Assembly: GCA_024516035.1 (NCBI GenBank)
Contig: CM044960.1
Span: 21,158,668 to 21,222,667 of the forward strand
Length of the DNA: 64,000 nucleotides
Direction of reading: 5' to 3'
Source: Bactericera cockerelli
Taxonomy: Eukaryota; Arthropoda; Insecta; Hemiptera; Triozidae
The notes beneath the pieces were generated by a model. That model made no database searches, was not told where the DNA came from, and worked only from the letters and a program-made list of their open reading frames with translations. The translations under genes and the position numbers were made by a program. Positions within the stretch are counted from its first letter, which is position 1. Every line of letters begins with the position of its first letter. Shown piece after piece: positions 61,001 to 64,000 of this stretch.

Positions 61001-64000
61001 AAGGTTATGAGGTAGTATATGTTATTATCTAGCTTGTCGCAGTACAAAAATTATTCAACGAATAAAAAAAACGGCGAACCATGAATTTATTAAATGTCTA
61101 GATAGTATTTATCAATAGGCAAATCAAAAAATTGTTTGCACACTCTAATTAAAAAAATAATTAGTTAATCAATGGACATTTATCTAAAATCTAAGTTCTT
61201 AAAGTGTACCACCTATACATTGTCATAGTTAAATATTGAAAGTATTATTAACTCTCTGCAATAGTAGATATAATTAAAAGTTAAATAGGTCTTCGAACAT
61301 AGATGAAATTGCAATTCTAGTTGATTATCGAGTAGATTTACATTTTTACTCCTTAATTAATCGTAGACTCCAAGAAGGCTGGTCTGAAATAGAAGTACAA
61401 CTAAATGTAAAGAGCCACACAAGAATGCAGTAGGAGCGACAGTTGTATCTGTGGAAGCATCACAAGTGCTTAGGGTAGCGTGCAGCGAAATAATATTGCT
61501 GGTGCAACACTCAGTGGATTATCCGCCATTAAAGATTTCAAAGGTTACCCTTTGTACACGAGAATTTTTTTTGTAAAGAACAAAATTACGAATTTTATTT
61601 AGCATTTGAAAATCAATGTCAGGTATTGAAGGAGTGGAAAGCTATTTCGGTCTAGAGGACCTCACCGTCTGGAACGATGCAGATAGACTAAGATTTACAA
61701 AGAATTGTATCCAAACAAACAAGCCTAGAAACTTAAAGAGTTATACGGAATGAGTTGAGTTAGTTGGTAGTTACTTTCAGAGCTACACTACTGAGTTGAG
61801 TGGAAAGAGAAAAAACTGAAACGGAGAAAATTCATTGTCATGATCATACCTTTTTTATAACTTGTGGGTTATAGATAATAATGTAATACATGTAATAATG
61901 CATCATTATTTTAACTTGAGTTGCTGTCTGAGAGGTATAGATCATATCAGCCTACGGTTTGGACAGAAAACTCACGTAAGAATAAATAGAAAAGCTCTAC
62001 AAAAATATAGGTCCATTTTCAGTATAGGACTTAAGTTTTAGACAACTGTATAGATTAGACAAAATTCCAAATTAGTAATACGTGTAGTAACAGATCTTTA
62101 GAAGCAGATAATCCATACTGTTCACACCAAAATAGAGGACATAGGTTTAAGGTAATTTTCTGAGAGAAAAAAAAAACAAATAAAAAGGCGGAAATGAAAG
62201 GAAATTTGAAAACGCTTGCAACAAGGAACAAAACCAAATAGTTTTATTATTACTGTTAATAGTGTAAAAAAGTTGAAAATAGTCAAAGTCTCATAGCTGT
62301 AATGTGGTAGCCTTACTCTGCAGCGTGTGCAAAGGGCATTCCAATAAAGGTAGGACTCAATGTTTCTGTGTACATCTCCATGCCAGTGCCTCGTAGATAA
62401 TCGTTCTGCCACGTCTGAATGCCCACTGTCTGTGAACGAGACTCTATTAGACTTGACACATATTATTATTAGTTCATTTCATTTTCATCCAACACAGGCA
62501 TTACCTTGGAGTTTTATGGATACTATCTCCAGCCCATAAGTACCTATACATAATGAACTAGAGACAGAAGTTGAAACCCACTAAGCTACTATCCTGAAAG
62601 CAATGACCGAGGATTTGAAATGAAGATCAAATTTTCCGATTCTTTTCAAAAGAGAATCTTGAAAACGAGCAAAAGTTACGAGAGAGACATTCTTAAACAT
62701 CATTTAATAAAATGAAAATCATGAAACTGCCCTTGAGTAGGAAGTTTTATATGTATCAGGGTATTCTACATAATTACATATTATGCTCAAATGTAATATA
62801 ATTCTTGTGAACAAAAATGTCTCAAATCCTTTAAAAATCTAAGGTTTTGTGATAACTTTATTTTAATATCTAAAACATTGTTTTAATGAGTTGGATTATT
62901 CACCTGTACAAAAATAAAATGGCATTTGTTTGGAAATATCAAACTAAATCTCACTTAAAACCATGTAGCTGATTTTGATTTTTTTGTTTTTTGGAAGAAT
63001 ACCTATACAATTTTCAACAACTTACTAGGATTATTTTTCTCTAAAAGTGAAAATTTTATCATTATTTTAAAGTTTATGAATAGGGTTTACTTAGATATTC
63101 AACCTGCGACACCCTAAATTTAGTTATGCTATTATAACCTAATAATGACAAGAAATGTTGGTCAGATAATATTTAGATTTTCTTTATTGTTTCAGTGTTC
63201 GCCTTTGATTAATTAATGTTGGGTTTCTAGTTTCTCTTCAATAAAAAATTGAAAACGTTGACATTACTGATTAAAATAGTCGAGGCAACCCCTATTCCGG
63301 TACTGCTGCACATAAATCCGAGCTCTTCTCAAACGATTTCTTCTAGATCCACTTTCAATAAGTAATATTATGCCATTATGATTGAACAAAATTATTAAAA
63401 AAACTGAATCGATATTTAAATAAATGCACAGCAAAATTATTCAAAACAACTCAATAAAAAAGATGTTTCAAGAATCTCAAAGTGAAGATTCATTGTGTAA
63501 AAAAGGAATCATAAATATTATAAACTAGCCAAAATAGCTTATAATAGCATAATTTTATGAGTCGCAGATTTAATTTTCTCCATAAACCCTTTTCATAAAC
63601 TTTTAAACAACGCAAAAAAAATCAAAAAAAAAAAAAAAAAAAAATAATAATAATAATAATAATAAAATTTTAAATCCACCGAATGGTTTTAGATGAAATT
63701 GATTTTGAATCTTTTAAAACTTGAAACTTTACCTACTCGTGATTAATCCAACTAACGAAAACAAAATTCTAGATATTTACATAAAGTTTTCAACTTAGAT
63801 TTTTAAAATCCGACCATTTTTAAAGGAGTTAAGACGTTTTTTTAAATAATAATAATAAAAATAAAAAAAATAGCCGTAGCTCCGTAACAAAAGACCAAAT
63901 CGAAAATCAATTCGGGGGATTTTTTTTATTTTTATTTTATTAAGTTCTATAACCTTTAACGTTTAATACCATAGAGATGAACCACCCTGTATTCAATAAA
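32659..64000 (-). CDS. slo: slowpoke BK channel, 3' half of gene (gene-level entry)
   Basis: The gene encodes the large-conductance Ca2+- and voltage-activated K+ channel alpha subunit of the plasma membrane. The window holds the cytoplasmic C-terminal half: end of RCK1, variable linker, RCK2 with calcium bowl, and C-terminus. The default exon chain, high to low coordinate, is 62317-62429 or 60520-60632, then 54972-55127, 53909-53985, 51119-51169, 49722-49751, 43847-43988, 42828-42890, 39760-39937, 38889-39113, 38060-38243, 35869-36122, 34525-34674, 33662-33874, 32659-32790. All introns are GT-AG and every junction keeps frame, giving 655 residues with the microexon and without the proposed 52989-53057 cassette. 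The S0-S6 membrane segments, pore and most of RCK1 are upstream, outside the window. Identification is from recalled family sequence; the phase agreement makes it very secure. No frameshift or stop was seen. Confidence 0.97.
33349..33627. mobile_element. 279-bp MITE in the last slo intron
   Basis: CGTATTTTTCTTTCTAAC at 33349-33366 is inverted at 33610-33627. The interior has repeated AGTTAACCAAA and GGAAG motifs in both orientations. No target duplication could be assigned. It occupies a third of the 871-bp intron and ends 34 nt from the donor of the exon 33662-33874. Confidence 0.7.
33662..33874 (-). CDS. slo: slo penultimate exon
   Basis: This 213-nt, phase 0-0 exon encodes [56 protein letters not shown] and [15 protein letters not shown]. 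It is the distal end of RCK2. Acceptor TCCTAG, donor GTGAGT. An inverted-repeat element (33349-33627) ends 34 nt downstream of this donor. Confidence 0.98.
34525..34674 (-). CDS. slo: slo exon, [15 protein letters not shown]
   Basis: This 150-nt, phase 0-0 exon encodes [39 protein letters not shown] and [11 protein letters not shown]. It is the conserved helix-rich part of RCK2 after the calcium bowl. Acceptor TTTCAG, donor GTAAGT. Confidence 0.98.
34797..34960 (+). repeat. SINE family C-like fragment
   Basis: TTGGATCCCACCCAGTTAAT, AATTCCTCATACATAC and CGACCATTTAATAATAG follow the family C layout with heavy divergence. It lies antisense to slo in the intron upstream of the TYFNQN exon. Confidence 0.5.
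35158..35375. mobile_element. MITE family P copy 1
   Basis: The left end (TTAAGGGCTGCATTATACAA, then AGGATAAGATTTATC) and the inverse of the right end (AAGGGCCGAATTATAAAAAC, then AGGATTAGATTTAA) are inverted repeats of about 40 bp with several mismatches. It shares ends with 38594-38853. TTA/TAA at the borders would fit a PIF/Harbinger-type MITE; this is inferred. Confidence 0.65.
35869..36122 (-). CDS. slo: slo calcium-bowl exon
   Basis: This 254-nt exon opens with a variable segment ([19 protein letters not shown]), then [33 protein letters not shown] and the calcium bowl [18 protein letters not shown], followed by [17 protein letters not shown]. The Asp run is the high-affinity Ca2+ site of RCK2. 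The start of the exon differs from the RGPEFDNL-type sequence I recall in fly Slo, so this edge may be a species-specific or alternative version. Acceptor GTTACAG, donor GTGCGT. Confidence 0.98.
36634..36690 (-). repeat. repeat family E copy
   Basis: The reverse complement reads AAAGGATTGGGTGGAAGGGA, TTGCCACAGGCAATAACCCC and GCCCTTTAGGTAGC. It matches 7318-7395 and 19905-19945. It is in the slo intron between the calcium-bowl exon and the preceding RCK2 exon. Confidence 0.5.
37107..38043. repeat. 0.94-kb polypyrimidine/polypurine array
   Basis: Imperfect repeats of a unit CTCTCTCTCTCGCCCTTCCT plus CCCCAT (about 26 bp) with variable CT runs. The plus strand is nearly all C/T and the slo sense strand nearly all A/G. 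Because stops are rare in purine-only codons, long minus-strand frames of Arg/Glu/Gly appear in all three phases; they are artefacts. The array begins 16 nt downstream of the slo donor at 38059. Confidence 0.97.
38060..38243 (-). CDS. slo: slo RCK2 exon, [18 protein letters not shown]
   Basis: This 184-nt exon encodes [38 protein letters not shown] and [19 protein letters not shown] then VLSQ and a split Glu. It is the core of RCK2 and is almost invariant in insects. Acceptor TTCCCAG, donor GTAAGA. The intron that follows becomes a dense purine-rich simple-repeat array 16 nt after the donor, which may influence use of this splice site. Confidence 0.98.
38594..38853. mobile_element. MITE family P copy 2
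   Basis: GGCCTGAATTATGAAACAGG plus ATTAGTTAATCT at the left end matches the inverse of the right end (GGCCGTACTATGAAACAGG, ATTAATAAATCTAG). The same GTGGACACTAT block as at 35158-35375 follows the left end. It ends 35 bp from the slo exon at 38889. Confidence 0.7.
38889..39113 (-). CDS. slo: slo RCK2 exon, Rossmann start
   Basis: This 225-nt, phase 0-0 exon encodes 75 residues from [20 protein letters not shown] through [20 protein letters not shown] to [15 protein letters not shown]. The [10 protein letters not shown] strand is the first beta strand of the RCK2 Rossmann fold. Acceptor TATTTCCAG; donor GTGAGA. The acceptor lies 16 nt from a 3 x 50-bp tandem duplication in the intron upstream of it. 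Confidence 0.98.
39130..39279. repeat. 3 x 50-bp tandem duplication beside a slo acceptor
   Basis: CGGAAATAGATGTCCTTGAG plus the rest of a 50-bp unit starts at 39130, 39180 and 39230; the third copy differs by one base. In slo sense each unit contains ACATCTATTTCC, similar to the real acceptor tract TTCTATTTATTTCCAG immediately downstream. The nearest copy is 16 nt from the exon. Confidence 0.95.
39760..39937 (-). CDS. slo: slo exon, [20 protein letters not shown]
   Basis: This 178-nt exon starts with a low-complexity Asn run ([18 protein letters not shown]). It then gives the strongly conserved entry to RCK2: [34 protein letters not shown] and NLEDCIL. Acceptor TGCTTGCAG, donor GTAAGT. The Met split with the preceding exon and the in-phase end before DRNQAAM confirm placement. 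Confidence 0.97.
40408..40456. repeat. short palindrome around AAAATGGCGG
   Basis: AAAATGGCGGACACCAT at 40411-40427 and its near-inverse ATGGTTTCCGCCATTTT at about 40440-40456 form a hairpin with a CTAATAG-type loop and mismatches. It is in a slo intron. It may be a tiny inverted-repeat relic. Confidence 0.5.
41117..41794. mobile_element. non-autonomous piggyBac-like element 2
   Basis: TTAA at 41117-41120 and 41791-41794 flank 670 bp with inverted ends CCCCTTAAAGTAC / CCCCTTAAGGTAC (12 of 13). Palindromes of the type TGACTGATATTTCAGTCA recur at least five times inside. CCC-initial ends and TTAA fit piggyBac. No transposase ORF. It lies in the slo intron 39938-42827. Confidence 0.85.
42828..42890 (-). 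CDS. slo: slo linker exon, [13 protein letters not shown]
   Basis: This 63-nt exon encodes [20 protein letters not shown] then L and a split Met. Acceptor CTTACAG; donor GTACGC is weak. Phase 2 in and out, so the exon is frame-neutral if skipped. It joins directly to PTNRASAG of the next exon. Frames that run through it without splicing are shadows. Confidence 0.88.
43847..43988 (-). CDS. slo: slo linker exon with MKQVNKVKP
   Basis: This 142-nt exon (phase 1 in, phase 2 out) encodes [37 protein letters not shown] and AVADNIGYT with a split Arg. The KQVNKVKP motif occurs in the RCK1-RCK2 linker of insect Slo as I recall it. The stretch is Asn/Ser-rich and probably disordered. Acceptor TTTTTAG, donor GTAAGT. 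It cannot be skipped alone without a frameshift. Alternatives to it may exist in the 5.7-kb intron upstream but none was found. Confidence 0.88.
44488..44851 (+). repeat. full-length SINE family B
   Basis: The head GCCTTCGTGGCGTAACGGTT and B box GAGTTCGATCCCCGG are followed by the complete body and a (GAA)n tail ending near 44851. ACTTTTG at both edges (44481-44487, 44852-44858) is a short target duplication. It lies in a slo intron, opposite to the gene. Confidence 0.93.
49722..49751 (-). CDS. slo: slo 30-nt microexon
   Basis: Exactly 30 nt lie between a CTTTTAG acceptor and a GTAAGT donor. In frame they encode [10 protein letters not shown] plus one base, an acidic ten-residue insert in the linker after QMVGRA. 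Start and end phase are both 1, so skipping is neutral for the frame. The placement rests on the perfect splice sites and phase. The peptide itself is not one I recognise, and inclusion may be regulated. Confidence 0.65.
51119..51169 (-). CDS. slo: slo exon, [16 protein letters not shown]
   Basis: This 51-nt exon supplies the rest of a Leu codon and then [16 protein letters not shown]. It is a well-conserved peptide of the RCK1-RCK2 linker in insect BK channels. Acceptor ATATCAG, donor GTATGT. Another frame of the same bases reads [14 protein letters not shown], but only the ATFRKG frame joins in phase to the exons on either side. Confidence 0.93.
51864..52000 (+). repeat. SINE family D copy with tRNA-Thr-like head
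   Basis: AGTAGCTTGATCGATAAGGC is A-box-like, the anticodon-loop region CTTGTAA would read TGT, and the B box is GGTTCAAGTCC. The acceptor ends (ACCTC... and ...TTTCAGC) do not pair, so it is not a working tRNA. The tail GTTGTGATATCACG plus ATATGATAAC is shared in part with 58050-58170. Confidence 0.65.
52989..53057 (-). CDS. slo: candidate 69-nt slo cassette exon
   Basis: The acceptor CTTTCCAG is followed by 69 nt that are open in the frame set by the preceding exon, then a donor GTAGGG (weak). The reading would be [20 protein letters not shown] then YD. Start phase and end phase are both 1, so the block can be included or skipped without changing frame, between CKCKN and ATFRKG. Local base composition is richer in G+C than the intron around it. 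I do not recall this peptide from any slo protein, so its use is inferred from phase, splice sites and an open Met/Gly-rich frame only. Confidence 0.5.
53909..53985 (-). CDS. slo: slo exon with [12 protein letters not shown] motif
   Basis: This 77-nt exon encodes [16 protein letters not shown] and then LIKKCKCKN, with one base of the next codon. The paired cysteines CxxC and CxC are the conserved BK cysteine-rich linker that precedes the main alternative splice site of the channel. Acceptor TTTCAG, donor GTGAGT. The splice site after this exon corresponds to the position where vertebrate BK carries the STREX insert (recalled family knowledge), and a candidate insect cassette lies 0.85 kb downstream. 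Confidence 0.95.
54285..54412 (+). repeat. 5S-headed SINE copy, truncated
   Basis: TATCACTGAAGTTAAGCAAC, TCAGCAAAGTTATGACTTGG and TTCGAATCCTAGTGATGCTG match 943-1028. The sequence runs into CACTCGGGCTGG and stops. It shows the same 5S-to-body junction as the copy at 915-1157. Confidence 0.8.
54472..54726 (-). repeat. SINE family A copy
   Basis: The reverse complement starts GTCACCGTGGCCAAGTGGAG, with B box GGTTCGATTCCCAGCAGGGC, TCCGGGGTCCACTCATACC and TCGTGAGGAAAAATGAG, and ends CTAGAAAATTGTGATATAAT. Collinear with 27966-28228. It lies sense to slo in the intron between two linker exons. Confidence 0.88.
54972..55127 (-). CDS. slo: slo exon, [14 protein letters not shown] block
   Basis: This 156-nt exon reads on from the split Glu: [16 protein letters not shown], an acidic turn [24 protein letters not shown] and [11 protein letters not shown], then a split Arg. 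It is the last strand/helix portion of RCK1 leading to the zinc-finger-like linker of BK channels. The acceptor is CTTGCAG. The donor is GTACAT, a weak non-consensus site, though the phase matches the next exon exactly. Confidence 0.95.
58050..58170 (+). repeat. SINE family D copy
   Basis: CATCAGTAGCTCCATCGTTA, AAGCAGCAGACTCATAACGT and GGAGGTTGGTGGTTCTAG repeat the head at 51864-51936, with a decayed B box. TTGTGTTATCATAAATATG follows. Confidence 0.65.
60520..60632 (-). CDS. slo: slo mutually exclusive exon, copy a
   Basis: This 113-nt exon has a TTTTGCAG acceptor and GTAAGT donor. It encodes [16 protein letters not shown] followed by [10 protein letters not shown] and ends TFPQAS plus a split Glu completed by the first base of the exon at 54972-55127. 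Relative to copy b it differs mainly at both edges, with Cys for Met before EMYTETLSP and Gln for Arg before GTG. The wording matches the conserved BK stretch at the end of RCK1. Choice between the copies should alter gating in a tissue-dependent way (family knowledge); nothing here shows which is used where. Confidence 0.95.
60633..64000 (-). other. slo introns around and upstream of the alternative exons
   Basis: 60633-62316 separates the two alternative exons; 62430-64000 is upstream intron. AT-rich, with an A run and AAT microsatellite at 63626-63666. No third copy of the alternative exon and no next upstream exon was seen. Confidence 0.75.
62317..62429 (-). CDS. slo: slo mutually exclusive exon, copy b
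   Basis: This 113-nt exon (37 codons plus two bases, ending in phase 2) sits between a CACAG acceptor and a GTAAGG donor. It encodes the RCK1-end block with core [10 protein letters not shown] and [10 protein letters not shown] and ends FAHAA plus a split Glu. It is a tandem relative of the exon at 60520-60632: same length and phases, 24 of 37 residues identical. It lies 5' of that copy in gene order. Including both would add 226 nt and break the frame, so they must be alternatives. Insect slo is known to have such paired exons. A longer open frame through this segment on the same strand is a shadow in another phase. Confidence 0.93.

Noticed and set aside
62122..62412. 96-residue minus-strand ORF starting [10 protein letters not shown]
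   Set aside because: It is a shadow frame over slo alternative exon b and the intron after it.

Overview
This is an AT-rich, intron-rich animal nuclear window. It is almost certainly from an insect: the recognisable exons are closest, from memory of the families, to insect Slowpoke BK channels and insect myosin light chain kinases, and the intergenic DNA is full of SINEs and short inverted-repeat elements. The order is uncertain; a hemipteran-like genome is only a guess. There are no bacterial features and no operons.

Two protein genes are secure, both on the minus strand. (1) From 64000 down to 32659 lies the 3' half of slowpoke (slo), the Ca2+- and voltage-gated BK potassium channel. Fourteen exons were placed by splice sites, and every junction is in phase. 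They cover the end of RCK1, the variable linker, RCK2 with the calcium bowl, and the true C-terminus. They include a pair of mutually exclusive 113-nt exons (62317-62429 and 60520-60632) and a 30-nt microexon (49722-49751). A further 69-nt cassette exon (52989-53057) is proposed. Membrane and voltage-sensor exons lie beyond 64000. (2) From 6970 down to 4700, four exons encode most of a myosin-light-chain-kinase/titin-type kinase domain, most like Stretchin-Mlck. The start of the N-lobe and the end of the C-lobe were not found. A 49-nt exon at 17519-17567 may be an upstream exon of the same gene. The 15 kb between the two genes holds no secure gene.

Region by region: 1-4.7 kb is mostly unannotated, with a tRNA-like SINE and a 5S-rRNA-headed SINE. 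4.7-7 kb is the kinase cluster, with an antisense LINE relic in one intron. 7-17.5 kb holds a 614-bp element with 46-bp inverted ends, a possible small cysteine-rich ORF, a 163-bp tandem array and a 1.24-kb piggyBac-like element. 17.5-32.6 kb holds SINEs of several families (three copies in window with target-site duplications), a 517-bp nearly perfect foldback element, a mariner-type transposase relic, a 10 x 50-bp minisatellite and a hammerhead ribozyme motif between 54-bp direct repeats. 32.6-64 kb is slo, whose introns carry MITEs, a second piggyBac-like element, a 50-bp triplication beside an acceptor and a 0.94-kb purine/pyrimidine array starting 16 nt after a 5' splice site.

The most distinctive observations are the hammerhead ribozyme (30423-30467), the slo alternative-exon set, the long foldback element, the 5S- and tRNA-headed SINEs sharing one body, and the polypurine array at a slo donor site.
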